NCBI GenBank assembly: GCA_963734845.1 | Contig: CAVTIS010000009.1 | Location: 62,001 to 126,000, forward strand | DNA length: 64,000 nucleotides | Direction of reading: 5' to 3' | Source of the DNA: JAKAVN01 sp963734845 | GTDB lineage: Bacteria > Desulfobacterota > Binatia > Binatales > Binataceae | Part shown: positions 26,665-35,770 of the stretch, piece by piece | How positions within the stretch are numbered: the stretch's first letter is position 1 | How the letters are laid out: each line of letters begins with the position of its first letter | The notes under the pieces: generated by a model | Database searches by the model: none | Told to the model about the DNA's origin: nothing | Seen by the model: only the letters and a program-made list of their open reading frames with translations | Translations under genes and position numbers: made by a program

Positions 26665-27414
26665 CTAACGGTCGGAGCTCGGTCCGTCGGGAATGATCGG
26701 GGGGGCAGGCTGGACGAAGTCCGGGTTCACATTGCAACAGAGCATGTAGCTGGTTCCCGCACGCGGCTCCGCTTCGTAGCCGTCGAGCGTGCCGTCGGAT
26801 TCAACCCGTACGGCCTCGTAGCTGGAGGCCCCTGAGGCGCGCTGGGCGGTGAAGATGTAGTAGTGGCCGGCTTCGAGCGGCTCGGGCGGCCCGGTCTCCG
26901 GCGTCACCTGCGCGAAATGGTCCGGCACCTTGCTATAGGTCACGGACTTGGTTGCGAACTTATCGCCCGCGCCGACCACCGGCAGCTTCGAGAACACACC
27001 GGTATCGGCTTTTATTTCCCACACCGGCACGCCGCCGTCGAAGCGAATAATCGAGGCCACGTGCTGCGCGTCGAGATTGTGCGACTCGACCATCTCCGTG
27101 CCGCTGAATTTCGACACGCTCAGCGAAGCCAGGTAGTCGCCCTTGTGCGCGTAGGAAATGGCGACGGTGGCGCCGGGCGCAGACGAAGCCGCATCGCCCG
27201 CGCCGCCTTCGGCGGGTGCGGCATCGGCGGGCGCCGTTTCTGACGGACTGCTTTCAGCCGACGGCGAAGCCTCCGCGGAAGCCTCGGATGAGGCTTCCGC
27301 GGAGGGCCCGCCCGCAGCGCTGGAGTTGTCTGGTTTGCCGCGATGCAGCATCGAGCACGCGGCGAAGGCGAGCGCCGCGCCGATGACAATCAGGCGTAAC
27401 AGTGTCGGCCGCAT
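26665..27414 (-). CDS. Probable lipoprotein with low-complexity linker
   Basis: A 249-residue exported protein. A hydrophobic N-terminus ends AFAACS, a near-lipobox whose Cys could be lipidated. A region of about 45 residues made of Ala, Ser, Glu and Pro (ASSEASAEASPSAESS) links to a globular beta-rich domain (VAISYAHKGDYLASLSVSKF) of no recognised family. AGGACGGGG upstream of ATG 27414 favours it over the ATG nine codons earlier. Likely envelope-anchored; no function can be assigned. Confidence 0.7.
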   Translation of the reverse strand: MRPTLLRLIVIGAALAFAACSMLHRGKPDNSSAAGGPSAEASSEASAEASPSAESSPSETAPADAAPAEGGAGDAASSAPGATVAISYAHKGDYLASLSVSKFSGTEMVESHNLDAQHVASIIRFDGGVPVWEIKADTGVFSKLPVVGAGDKFATKSVTYSKVPDHFAQVTPETGPPEPLEAGHYYIFTAQRASGASSYEAVRVESDGTLDGYEAEPRAGTSYMLCCNVNPDFVQPAPPIIPDGPSSDR

Positions 27415-27486
27415 GGCCCCGTCCTCAGCCTGCAACCGCATCGTCCCGCTCGGGCTCCCGGCGTAGTGTCATCATCATTCACTGAC

Positions 27487-27996
27487 CTACTGACTGAACT
27501 CGATTGGCTGGCCGCACGCGTAGCCGCCGGCATTATAGTCGTAAACCATCCGCCCGCCGTAATCGGCACCCTTGGCGATAAGCGCCGCCACCAACAGCAG
27601 GAGCGCAAGAAATGCTCCGCGGCCCCGCTCGGGCATTGGCCGCGCCGCGATCGCCCACAACGCCAGCGTCACGCTCAGTATCGCCACCGCGATCATCGTC
27701 CACTTGTGATACGCCAGCAGCGCCGTCTTGACCGACGGAGCAAGCATCACGCCGGGCGCCGCATAAAGACCTGTGGCGGCAGCCACCGCCGCACCGAGCG
27801 CGCCGAGAACGAGCGTCCACAGGCCACTCCACTGCCACGATTCGCGCCGCGCCAAAAATCCCAGCCAATAGATCAGCGTCGTCGCGAACAGCAGCGCGAT
27901 CGGAAAGTGGACCATCAGGGGATGAATGTTCTGCAGATGCTGCGCGCCGGGAAACGAGAACAGGCGCGCCGCCGCCCGCAGAAGATCGGCTAGCAC
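27487..27996 (-). CDS. DUF2231 family membrane protein
   Basis: A 169-residue protein with four hydrophobic helices. It has the family signature NIHPLMVHFPIALLFATTL near residue 24 and the later helix-capping histidine in YHKWTMIAV. DUF2231 proteins are inner-membrane proteins, sometimes near redox or cytochrome genes. The gene starts four nt after the stop of a Cys-containing periplasmic protein, so the two are cotranscribed. A C-terminal Cys (GGYACGQPIEFSQ) may face the periplasm. Confidence 0.82.
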   Translation of the reverse strand: MLADLLRAAARLFSFPGAQHLQNIHPLMVHFPIALLFATTLIYWLGFLARRESWQWSGLWTLVLGALGAAVAAATGLYAAPGVMLAPSVKTALLAYHKWTMIAVAILSVTLALWAIAARPMPERGRGAFLALLLLVAALIAKGADYGGRMVYDYNAGGYACGQPIEFSQ

Positions 27997-28000
27997 CGGA

Positions 28001-28366
28001 TCATTTCACCGATTCGACGGTCAAAAATTCGACTCCGCCCTTGGAGTAAGACTTGCCCGTGACCGTTACTTCCTTCTCCATGTTCTTCAGCACGTCCTCC
28101 GGCATCCCCTCCTCGTTCTTGGGCGGCAGCAGGATATACATTTTCTCGGTGCCCTTTTCGACCAAGCCGACCGGGATGCCTTTCTGTGCACACTTGAGCG
28201 CGCACTGCGCGTGGGCCGGCCCTTTGGCCCCAACCACGTTGTAGCAGAACGTGTCCTCCAGGCTGCCCGTCACCGATTTTTGTGTGTCAGCCGCGATCCC
28301 CAGGCCGGCAACTCCGATCGTTAGCATGGCGCCGAGCCCGACCAGAGCGGTCTTCATTTTTCGCAT
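28001..28366 (-). CDS. Small periplasmic cysteine protein
   Basis: A 121-residue exported protein. The signal peptide (ALVGLGAMLTIGVAGLGIAA) is followed by GSLEDTFCYNVVGAKGPAHAQC and ALKCAQKGIPVGLVE. Three Cys residues plus His suggest a metal or heme-adjacent site. KGGVEFLTVESVK closes a small beta domain. GGAGTAGGGATCA precedes ATG 28366. The family is not named here. The close downstream DUF2231 gene suggests an envelope redox or metal role; that is inference. Confidence 0.75.
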   Translation of the reverse strand: MRKMKTALVGLGAMLTIGVAGLGIAADTQKSVTGSLEDTFCYNVVGAKGPAHAQCALKCAQKGIPVGLVEKGTEKMYILLPPKNEEGMPEDVLKNMEKEVTVTGKSYSKGGVEFLTVESVK

Positions 28367-28552
28367 TGATCCCTACTCCGTTGTTACGTTCCGATGAGTC
28401 TTTCGCGTGATCCACTATTCTCCATCCGCCGCACGCATCACAAGGGCCGCCCAATCCCGAGGGCGCAAGGCGCGCGCGCACAATTCCGCCCTGCGACCAA
28501 GCGGAGTACGAAGACCAGCCCGAAAGTTCAGGTAGCGCAGACGCGGGAAAGG

Positions 28553-29491
28553 CTAACGGCGGATCGAGCGCGCTTCCACCGGGGGCGTTACGACGCCGAA
28601 CTCTTCATCCCAGCGCGCGCGACGGCGCGGACGCACCGGTCCGCCAAGCTGTTTCAGATGGCGCTCGAGCACGTCGTGCAACTGCTCATCGAGACGGTCG
28701 AGGTCGGCCTCTTCGGGGATTTTAGGCCGTTCGTGATCCTCCGAGATGCCGCGCCGCCGCCGCCCATACAGCTCCTGCATCCGCAGCTCCGCCTTGGCCA
28801 ACAACGCCCGATAGCGCTGGTCGAGTCGGCGCAGCGATTCGTTGAGGTCGGCGATAGCGATAAAGCGCCGGCGCAGCAGGAACCATTCGAGCACCGCCAG
28901 CCCCGTCACCCCGAGCAGCAGTAGCGAAACTATCGCGGCGCTGTAAACGGCGTCTTTCCACCACGGCAGCACTCGCACGTCATGCTTCAGCTCGCGGTTG
29001 GCGGCAGCTAGTTGCTGCACCTGCGCCTTGAGGCCGGTCTGCGACGAGGCCGCGTCGTCGGCGCGCTTTTGCAGCCCCGCAAGCTGGTCGGTGAGCTTCT
29101 GATTTTCGCCAGCCAGCTCGCGCATCCGTGCCGCGAACGGGTTGGGAATCCGCAAGGTCTGGCCAACATCGAGGGTCGAATCGAGCTGCAGCCGGTTGGC
29201 GCGCGCGATATCGTCAGCCTGAATCCCGAAAGTTGCGCCGATCGATCCGAGCGAATCGCCCGATCGCACACTGTAGGAAAACTCTCCGCCTCGGTGGACT
29301 GGAGCGGCAGCCGTATCCTGAGCGGAGTCCGAGGCGGCGGTCGTATTGGTGGCCGCAGGTGCGGAGGTATCGTCTTGAGCATAGCTTGGCGCGAAACCCG
29401 ACGACACCGCCAGGCATAGACCCGACAAAGCGAGGACCGTTAAAAATGCGAGCGAAAATTTCACGGTCCTGATGCTGATGACTCGCGTCAT
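28553..29491 (-). CDS. LysM-domain membrane protein with coiled coil
   Basis: A 312-residue envelope protein. A signal-anchor-like N-terminus precedes an Ala/Thr-rich linker. A LysM domain follows at about residues 71-116 (FSYSVRSGDSLGSIGATFG through LDVGQTLRIP), predicted to bind peptidoglycan. A coiled coil (ELAGENQKLTDQLAGLQKR) leads into a transmembrane helix (AAIVSLLLLGVTGLAVLEW) and a charged cytoplasmic tail. This resembles FimV-like layouts in miniature. The operon context gives no further clue. Confidence 0.8.
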   Translation of the reverse strand: MTRVISIRTVKFSLAFLTVLALSGLCLAVSSGFAPSYAQDDTSAPAATNTTAASDSAQDTAAAPVHRGGEFSYSVRSGDSLGSIGATFGIQADDIARANRLQLDSTLDVGQTLRIPNPFAARMRELAGENQKLTDQLAGLQKRADDAASSQTGLKAQVQQLAAANRELKHDVRVLPWWKDAVYSAAIVSLLLLGVTGLAVLEWFLLRRRFIAIADLNESLRRLDQRYRALLAKAELRMQELYGRRRRGISEDHERPKIPEEADLDRLDEQLHDVLERHLKQLGGPVRPRRRARWDEEFGVVTPPVEARSIRR

Positions 29492-29601
29492 GCTACCCCT
29501 GACAGCGTAAATGCAAGCGAGCGGAGATGCAAACTGGAATGTAGAGGAAGCAGGCTGACGCTGGCTTTATTTGAGCCAGAGCCGATTTACCTGCCGAACG
29601 A

Positions 29602-30348
29602 TCATTCTGCACCGTGCCGGCGCATAAGGGCCACGAACTCCTGGTTCCCGGCCGCGCCGCGAATCGGCGCCTCTATCGCGCCCGCCACCTCGAGCCCCAA
29701 TCCCGCAGCGAACTCCAGCACTTCCTCAACCGCGCTGCGGCGTTGCGCCTCGTCACGCACCACCCCGCCCTTGCCCACCTGACCCTTGCCGACCTCGAAC
29801 TGCGGCTTGATCAACGCGAGAATTTCGAGCGCCGGCGCGCTCAACTCGAGCACCGGGGGTATCACCAAACGCAGCGAGATAAAGCTCACGTCGATGACCA
29901 CGATTTCAGGGGCGTAGGGCAGACTGCTCGCCTCGACAAGCCGAATATTCGTACGGTCGAGCACGGTGACGCGCGAATCGCGCCGCAGCCGATCCGCGAT
30001 TTGTCCGTAGCCCACGTCGAGCGCGAGCACGTGGGCCGCCCCGCGGCGCAGCAGCACGTCGGTGAAGCCGCCCGTCGATGCGCCGACGTCCATCGCGCGG
30101 CGTCCCGCGGGATCGACGCCAAAGTGGTCGAGGGCGGCGGCAAGCTTCACTCCTGCGCGACTTGCGTATTCGGATGATTCGCCGACCAGCGCGATCGTGC
30201 TCTGCTCGTCGACGCTCTGGTCGGCCTTGAGCGCAGGCTGCGAGTTGACTCGCACGCGCCCGGCCATGATCAGGCGCTGGGCGCCCTCGCGGCTCGGCGC
30301 CAGGCCGCGCCGAGCGATTTCGAGGTCAAGCCGCCGCCGCGTCGCCAT
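29602..30348 (-). CDS. tlyA: TlyA family rRNA (cytidine-2'-O)-methyltransferase
   Basis: A 248-residue protein. The N-terminal S4 RNA-binding domain (LEIARRGLAPSREGAQRLIM) joins an FtsJ-like Rossmann methyltransferase domain. SAM motif I is MDVGASTGGFTDVLLRRGA, followed by LALDVGYGQIADRLR and KPQFEVGKGQVGKGG, the last typical of TlyA. It methylates ribosomal RNA, and some family members act as hemolysins. It follows xseB by 20 nt, the conserved xseA-xseB-tlyA grouping. Confidence 0.92.
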   Translation of the reverse strand: MATRRRLDLEIARRGLAPSREGAQRLIMAGRVRVNSQPALKADQSVDEQSTIALVGESSEYASRAGVKLAAALDHFGVDPAGRRAMDVGASTGGFTDVLLRRGAAHVLALDVGYGQIADRLRRDSRVTVLDRTNIRLVEASSLPYAPEIVVIDVSFISLRLVIPPVLELSAPALEILALIKPQFEVGKGQVGKGGVVRDEAQRRSAVEEVLEFAAGLGLEVAGAIEAPIRGAAGNQEFVALMRRHGAE

Positions 30349-30368
30349 CAGCCCCGGACGCTCCCCGC

Positions 30369-30683
30369 TCAGAACGGGATGTCTTCGTCGTCCTTTCCGG
30401 CGGCGTTTTTCTTGTGACCGTCGTCCTTGCCGGCGCCTTCGGCATTGGCTGCCGCCGCCGGGTCGTAGGGCGTGGTTTTGAGCTCACCCTGCGCATTGCG
30501 CATCAGCAGTTCGACCTTGCGTTCGACCTCGTCGAGCTTCTGGTTGAGCGATCGGACCAAGCCCACGCCGCGCTCGAAGGCCGTAATCGAATCCTCCAGC
30601 GAGAGCTCGCCCGAGTCAATCTGTGCGACGATTCCTTCGAGGTCCTTCAACTCGTCTTCGAATTTTCTGCGGGTAGCGGCCAT
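30369..30683 (-). CDS. xseB: Exodeoxyribonuclease VII small subunit
   Basis: A 104-residue protein. FEDELKDLEGIVAQIDSGELSLED is followed by ITAFERGVGLVRSLNQKLDEVERKVELL, the two-helix core that binds the XseA coiled coil. The 35-residue C-terminal tail is acidic and low-complexity (KNAAGKDDEDIPF), longer than the typical 75-80 residue subunit. It lies 35 nt downstream of xseA. Confidence 0.93.
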   Translation of the reverse strand: MAATRRKFEDELKDLEGIVAQIDSGELSLEDSITAFERGVGLVRSLNQKLDEVERKVELLMRNAQGELKTTPYDPAAAANAEGAGKDDGHKKNAAGKDDEDIPF

Positions 30684-30718
30684 CGCTTTAGCCTCGAATT
30701 TCTCTTACGCGCTCGCTT

Positions 30719-32206
30719 TCAGGATTGGCGCGCGATGGTGCGGGCGCGCAAACGGCCGTGGCTTAGCCGCAGGTCGAGTTCGTCGCCGACCTCGACTGCG
30801 GCGGCATCGATCACGGCGCGGCCGTCGCGCAGATTTATCGCCACGGCGTACCCGCGCTCGAGCACTTTGAGCGGCGAGGTCGAATCCAGGCGCGCCGCCA
30901 GCGCCGCCAGTTCGGCGCGCCGGCGCCCATGCGCACGCTCCAGCGCCGCGCCCAACCGCACCGCCGCCGCTGCCACGGCGGCCCGTCGGCGCTCGGCCAT
31001 CGCACGCGGCGCGGCCTCGCCCAGCCGCCCTGCCATCGCGTCCACACGCATCCGCATCCGCGCGACCCGCGCGCCCATCGCCTGCCCCAGATGGAGCGCC
31101 ACGCGCTCCGCCCCAAGGCGCAGCGCGCGCACCAGCGCGCCGGGCGGCACCAGGTGCGCGCCCAGCGCACCGACCTGGCGGCGCCGGTCGCCAAGGCGCG
31201 CGGCGAGCGCCGCGGACAACTCGACCGCGGTCTCGTCCGCGCGTTGGCGCGCCTGGCGGAGCGCCACCCGCGGCTCGCGCAGGCGCGATTTGAGATGGGC
31301 GATGGCGCGGCGATGGTTCGAGAGCGCGCTCACCGTGGCGCCGTTCAGGGTCGCCGCGGTCTCGTCCAGGCGGCGGCGCAGCACAGCCTTGTCCGGTACG
31401 ACGAGCTGCGCGGCGGCGGTTGGCGTGGGCGCGCGCACGTCGGCGACGAAGTCGGCGATAGTGTAGTCGATCTCATGGCCGACGGCCGAGATCACCGCGA
31501 TGCGCGAGCGATGGATCGCGCGGGCGACCACCTCTTCGTTAAACGCCCACAAGTCCTCAAGCGAGCCGCCGCCACGCCCGACAATCATTACCTCGGCTCG
31601 CGCGCCGGCGTTGAGGTCATCGATCGCTTGCGCGATTTCGGCCGCCGCGCCGGCGCCCTGCACTCGCGCGGGCCGGATGATCAGATGCATGTCGGGATAG
31701 CGCGAGAGCAGCACGGTCACGATGTCGCGCAGCGCCGCGCCGCCGAGCGCCGTGACGATTCCGACCGTCGCGGGCAGAAACGGCAGCGCGCGTTTGCGCC
31801 CCCCGTCGAACAGTCCCTCGCGTCCCAGCCGCTCCTTGAGCTGCTCGAAGGCGAGTTGCAGCGCGCCCAGTCCACGCGGCTCCATCTCCTCGGCGTAAAA
31901 CTGGAGCGCGCCGCGCGCTTCATAAAGATCGACCCGGCCGCGCATTACGACCTGCATCCCGTCGCTAACCTTGAACCGCAGCCGCGCGGCCGCCGAACGG
32001 AACATCACCACGCTTATCGCGCTGTGCGCGTCCTTGAGGGTGAAATAAAGATGGCCCGAAGGCGCAGGGCGGGCGTTGGAAACTTCACCCATCACCCAGC
32101 ATTGATCGAGGTTGGCCTCCAGCGTCTCGCGCACCATCCGCACCAGTTGCGTGACGTTGAGCGCCCGCACCTGGCCGCGCAGCGAGAGTTCCAGTTGGCC
32201 GGCCAT
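30719..32206 (-). CDS. xseA: Exodeoxyribonuclease VII large subunit
   Basis: A 495-residue nuclease subunit that degrades single-stranded DNA with XseB. It has the OB-fold N-domain (WVMGEVSNARPAPSGHLYFT). The catalytic domain has GIVTALGGAALRDIVTVLLSRYP, VGRGGGSLEDLWAFN and ISAVGHEIDYTIADFVAD. A long Arg/Ala-rich coiled coil ends in VLERGYAVAIN. The catalytic region matches functional homologues. It is the first gene of the xseA-xseB-tlyA unit. Confidence 0.94.
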   Translation of the reverse strand: MAGQLELSLRGQVRALNVTQLVRMVRETLEANLDQCWVMGEVSNARPAPSGHLYFTLKDAHSAISVVMFRSAAARLRFKVSDGMQVVMRGRVDLYEARGALQFYAEEMEPRGLGALQLAFEQLKERLGREGLFDGGRKRALPFLPATVGIVTALGGAALRDIVTVLLSRYPDMHLIIRPARVQGAGAAAEIAQAIDDLNAGARAEVMIVGRGGGSLEDLWAFNEEVVARAIHRSRIAVISAVGHEIDYTIADFVADVRAPTPTAAAQLVVPDKAVLRRRLDETAATLNGATVSALSNHRRAIAHLKSRLREPRVALRQARQRADETAVELSAALAARLGDRRRQVGALGAHLVPPGALVRALRLGAERVALHLGQAMGARVARMRMRVDAMAGRLGEAAPRAMAERRRAAVAAAAVRLGAALERAHGRRRAELAALAARLDSTSPLKVLERGYAVAINLRDGRAVIDAAAVEVGDELDLRLSHGRLRARTIARQS

Positions 32207-32299
32207 GCGGCCAACTTACCAGATGGGCGCCGCCGAGCGTAAGGCGCATCAGCGGGCAGCGCGGACGCTCGGCGCCTCCGCATAAGTGGCACAGGCACA

Positions 32300-32336
32300 A
32301 AACGAAAACGCCGCCCGCACTTTCGCGCGCGCGGCG
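32300..32336 (-). terminator. Intrinsic terminator after ctpA
   Basis: On the minus strand a GC stem (32309-32314 with 32331-32336, extended after one mismatch) is followed by TTTTCGTTTTG. It lies about 35 nt past the ctpA stop and before xseA, separating the two units. Confidence 0.65.
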
Positions 32337-32369
32337 CTTTCCTGGTCGATTCAATCCGTCAGTGCGGGG

Positions 32370-33848
32370 TTACTGCCCCGAGCCGTCCGAGCCGGAGTCG
32401 GCGGCGGGCGCGGGCGCCGCGGTCGGAGCCACCTGCGGCGGCGGGATGTCGTTGCGCGCGAGCTGTAGCTTGTAGCTGCGCCAGTTCTCCAACACCTGGA
32501 TCGCGCGGTCGAGCTGAACGTCCTTCTGTTGCTGAGGCGCGCCCGAGTTTTGCTCCTTGCTCGCGTGATTGCCGCGCGAATGTTTCGAAGGGCCGGCCGC
32601 CGGGGCGGCGCCCTCCTTACCGGCAGGCGCGCTGGGAGCTTTCAAGACGCCATTGTTCTTGAAGTGATGCAGCAAATCGCTTTCGCGAATTTCGGTGTCC
32701 TGATTAATCGTCGCGCCTTCCTGCTCGAGCGAGGCCAGCGTGGTCTTGGGCGGCTGGGAGGTCACGTCGGGCGTGATCCCGACCGCCTGGATCGAACGGC
32801 CGTTGGGCGTGTAGTAGCGCGCCGTGGTTAGACGGAGCGCGGAATGATCGTCGAGCGGCAGGATGGTCTGGACGGAGCCCTTGCCGAAGGTCTGCGTACC
32901 CACCGTGATCGCCCGGCGCTGGTCCTGCAGCGCGCCGGCGACGATTTCACTCGCGCTCGCGCTGCCGCCATTGACTAGCACCACCATCGGGTAGTCAACG
33001 AAGTCCTTCTTGCGATGCGAGAAGTACTTCTGCTGCTGATTCTCCTGGCGGCCCTGGGTGTAGACGATAAGCCCGCCGTCGAGGAATTCGTCGCCCACCT
33101 GCACCGCCTGGTTCAGCAATCCGCCGGGGTTGTCGCGGAGATCGAGCACCAATCCCTTGACTTGGCCATTATGCTGCGCACGGAATTTGTCCAGCGCTTT
33201 TTGCAGATCGTCGCCGGTGCCCTCTTCGAAACTACTCACGCGGATATAGTCGTAGCCGTGCGGCAGTTCCTTGGCCTTGACCGATTTTATCTTGATGACC
33301 TCGCGCGTCACGCTCACCGTGAACAGTTCGGGCACGCCCTTGCGATGGATAGTGAGATGGATCTGGCTGCCTTGCGGCCCGCGCATCCGCTTGACCGCGT
33401 CGGTCAGCGTCATACCCTTGGTGAAGTCGTCGTTGATCTTGACGATCTGGTCGCCCGCCTTGACTCCGGCCTTGTAGGCGGGAGTGTCCTCAATCGGTGA
33501 AACGACGGTGAGCATGTCGTCCTTGACCGTAACCTCGAGACCCAGCCCGCCAAAGCTGCCGCGGGTTTCGACTTCGAGATCGCGATAGAGGTCGGGCGTG
33601 AGGTAGGCGCTGTGCGGATCGAGCGAAGCCAGCATCCCGGTTATCGCGCCGTTGATTAGCTGTTTGGTGGTGACCGGCTCGACGTAGTTCTTCTGCACGA
33701 TCGCCAGCACGTTAGCGAAGGTCGCCAGTTCCTTGTAGGTGTCGTCGGGCAGCGCGTCGGCGCGCCGCACCGCGATCTCGGCCAGCAGAACCAGAATTGC
33801 TACCGCGCAAACACCAGCGACCAAAAAGGGAGAACGATTGCGTTTCAT
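32370..33848 (-). CDS. ctpA: S41 family C-terminal processing peptidase
   Basis: A 492-residue periplasmic serine protease. An N-terminal signal anchor (PFLVAGVCAVAILVLLAEI) precedes an S41 N-domain, a PDZ domain (GGLGLEVTVKDDMLTVVSPI) and the protease core. The catalytic Ser is in NGGSASASEI and Lys in GTQTFGKGSVQ. An Ala/Pro-rich C-terminal extension of about 110 residues goes beyond the usual end. ATG 33848 is preferred; the frame upstream is untypical. It processes envelope proteins at their C-termini. It is monocistronic, with its own terminator. Confidence 0.93.
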   Translation of the reverse strand: MKRNRSPFLVAGVCAVAILVLLAEIAVRRADALPDDTYKELATFANVLAIVQKNYVEPVTTKQLINGAITGMLASLDPHSAYLTPDLYRDLEVETRGSFGGLGLEVTVKDDMLTVVSPIEDTPAYKAGVKAGDQIVKINDDFTKGMTLTDAVKRMRGPQGSQIHLTIHRKGVPELFTVSVTREVIKIKSVKAKELPHGYDYIRVSSFEEGTGDDLQKALDKFRAQHNGQVKGLVLDLRDNPGGLLNQAVQVGDEFLDGGLIVYTQGRQENQQQKYFSHRKKDFVDYPMVVLVNGGSASASEIVAGALQDQRRAITVGTQTFGKGSVQTILPLDDHSALRLTTARYYTPNGRSIQAVGITPDVTSQPPKTTLASLEQEGATINQDTEIRESDLLHHFKNNGVLKAPSAPAGKEGAAPAAGPSKHSRGNHASKEQNSGAPQQQKDVQLDRAIQVLENWRSYKLQLARNDIPPPQVAPTAAPAPAADSGSDGSGQ

Positions 33849-34022
33849 TACTTGCTCGCAGCTAGAACCCGCTACGGTGAGCGCGCGGGCCGGGGATTCA
33901 GCATATTCTTTGCGCGCGCCGGACGCCATAACCCGGTGCGCAGGATGGTGTCATTTAGAGCCACCGCAGGTCGCGACGATGACCGCGCGGGGGATGATTT
34001 CGCGCCAAATGCGCCCACCGGT

Positions 34023-34640
34023 TCAACCCTTGTTGTCCTTGAGCAGCTCTTCGAGGGCATCCCGAATCGCGGGCTGCGACCAGTCGAACGCCCCCGAGTG
34101 ATGGGCGACGATGCGGCCCTCGCGATCGATTATGAAGGTCTCTGGAACCCCGCTCACCTTGTAAGCCTCGGCCACCGCGTTTTTCGGATCGAGCAGCACG
34201 TCGAAATGGTAGCCGTGCTTTTTGACGTAGGCCAGGACCTCGTCGCGGCTGCCGGTGTCCTGGCTGACCGCCAGCATCACGAAGCCTTTGTTGTCGTGCA
34301 GGCGCTCAAAGAGCTTCTCCATCGAAGGCATTTCTTCACGGCACGGCGCACACCAGGTCGCCCAGATATTAAGGAACACCACCCTACCGCGCAGACCGGC
34401 CATCGAAACCGAATCTCCGCTCAAATCCGTCAGTTTGAACGGCGCGGCTTTTTCGCCCGCAGCGATTGGCCCGTGCCCGCCGAAACCCGGGCTGCCCTGG
34501 TCGGGACCGACGGCGGTGTCCTCGACATCGGGCGGCCCCGGCGGACGGGCGCGCCGAATCTGCGTCGCGGCGATCAGAAGCACGCTAACCAGCAGCGCCG
34601 TGCCGGCGATCACGGAGAGCAGCTTTACCCGCGGATTCAT
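34023..34640 (-). CDS. TlpA-like thiol-disulfide oxidoreductase
   Basis: A 205-residue membrane-anchored periplasmic thioredoxin. One N-terminal helix is followed by an AhpC/TlpA fold. The active site is NIWATWCAPCREEMP and the cis-Pro segment is SGVPETFIIDREG. It probably keeps cytochrome c or other envelope thiols reduced. Its ATG overlaps the lgt stop by four nt, so translation is coupled to lgt. Confidence 0.92.
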   Translation of the reverse strand: MNPRVKLLSVIAGTALLVSVLLIAATQIRRARPPGPPDVEDTAVGPDQGSPGFGGHGPIAAGEKAAPFKLTDLSGDSVSMAGLRGRVVFLNIWATWCAPCREEMPSMEKLFERLHDNKGFVMLAVSQDTGSRDEVLAYVKKHGYHFDVLLDPKNAVAEAYKVSGVPETFIIDREGRIVAHHSGAFDWSQPAIRDALEELLKDNKG

Positions 34641-35563
34641 CCGGTGATTCGAGCCCCTGCTCCCCGGCTACCCACCGCCACTTTCGCCATAGGACCGCGG
34701 TTCTGTGGCGCTCCCGCGTCGCGCACCCAGCCGGAGAACACGCCTCCGGTCATCCACAGCGCAACCAGCCCGGTCGCCACCATCGCGAGCCCGATAAGCT
34801 GGGCCTCGCTCAGGCCAAAAAGCACGCGCGGGTTGACTCGCAGGAACTCGACCAGGAAGCGGCATCCTCCCATAAGCACCAGGTAGAGATAGAAGATGCG
34901 GCCCTCGACACCGGCCCGCCGGCGCATCGACCATAGAAATAGAAACACGCCCGTATAGAGGATCGCCTCGTAGACAGATGTTGGATGCACGCGAACGCCA
35001 GGGAAAAACCCCGACACCAACTCGCCATGCGGGCCGACCTTGAGCACGGTCTGCGGACCCCATCCCACGATAGCCCTGGTATAAGCGACCGCCCACGGCA
35101 GCGTCGAGGGCACGCCCCAGTCACCGTCGCCCGACAGATGGCATCCGATTCGGCCGAGCGCCTGCCCGATAGCTAGGGCCGGGGCGCACATGTCCGCCGT
35201 CGCTCCGACCGAGACCTTGTAGTGCCGCGCAACCAAGCAGGCTGCGGTTACGCCGCCGATGAAGCCGCCGAACCAGACGAAGCCCGCACCCGACCATACG
35301 ATCGAAACCGGGTTGGCCATGTAGAGCCGCCAGTTGTCGACCACGTCGTACAGGCGGGCGCCGATGATCCCTCCGAGCGCGCCCCATAGCACGATCGCAG
35401 TGGCGTATTCGGGGTCGAGACCGCGGCGGGGACAGTCGGCTGCGATCACGAGGTCGGCGGCGATAAAGCCGAGCGCCATCATCAGGCCGAAGCTGTAGAT
35501 AGTGAGGGTGAGCGGATGGCCGAACAGCTGGACAGGGCCCAGGCGCAACAGAATCGGAATCAT
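34637..35563 (-). CDS. lgt: Prolipoprotein diacylglyceryl transferase
   Basis: A 308-residue inner-membrane enzyme that adds diacylglycerol to the lipobox Cys of prolipoproteins. It has the Lgt signature GQALGRIGCHLSGDGDWG and HPTSVYEAI, with GGFIGG before them and about seven helices. ATG 35563 (MIPILLRLGPVQLFGHP) matches the family start; the open frame 18 codons longer does not. It is consistent with the several putative lipoproteins in the window. Confidence 0.93.
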   Translation of the reverse strand: MIPILLRLGPVQLFGHPLTLTIYSFGLMMALGFIAADLVIAADCPRRGLDPEYATAIVLWGALGGIIGARLYDVVDNWRLYMANPVSIVWSGAGFVWFGGFIGGVTAACLVARHYKVSVGATADMCAPALAIGQALGRIGCHLSGDGDWGVPSTLPWAVAYTRAIVGWGPQTVLKVGPHGELVSGFFPGVRVHPTSVYEAILYTGVFLFLWSMRRRAGVEGRIFYLYLVLMGGCRFLVEFLRVNPRVLFGLSEAQLIGLAMVATGLVALWMTGGVFSGWVRDAGAPQNRGPMAKVAVGSRGAGARITG

Positions 35564-35707
35564 TGCATCGACAACTATAGTACGGAGCCCAGCCAGCAAA
35601 CCAGCATGTGCACGCAACAGGGACAGCGTGGCGTTTCGAGCTTGTCTAACGTTAGACGATTCCCGAGGCTCGCGGCTTCAAAGAAAAGATATGTCGGTTC
35701 TCTAATT

Positions 35708-35743
35708 CCTCCCCCAAGTTCCTCTCCCAGGACAGGGGGGAGG
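35708..35743. repeat. CT-rich inverted repeat, possible relative of the dispersed repeat
   Basis: An 8-bp perfect stem (35708-35715 with 35736-35743) encloses CCTCTCCC. It lies in the lgt/dtd divergent gap. It shares the CCTCTCC theme of the two larger repeats at 43.4 and 61.6 kb, but is much shorter and the link is tentative. Confidence 0.4.
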
Positions 35744-35770
35744 AGTCAGAAATGGTATAGAGGCGGGGAG

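Noticed and set aside
30929..32242. 437-residue plus-strand frame
   Set aside because: Antisense to xseA with no protein-like pattern.
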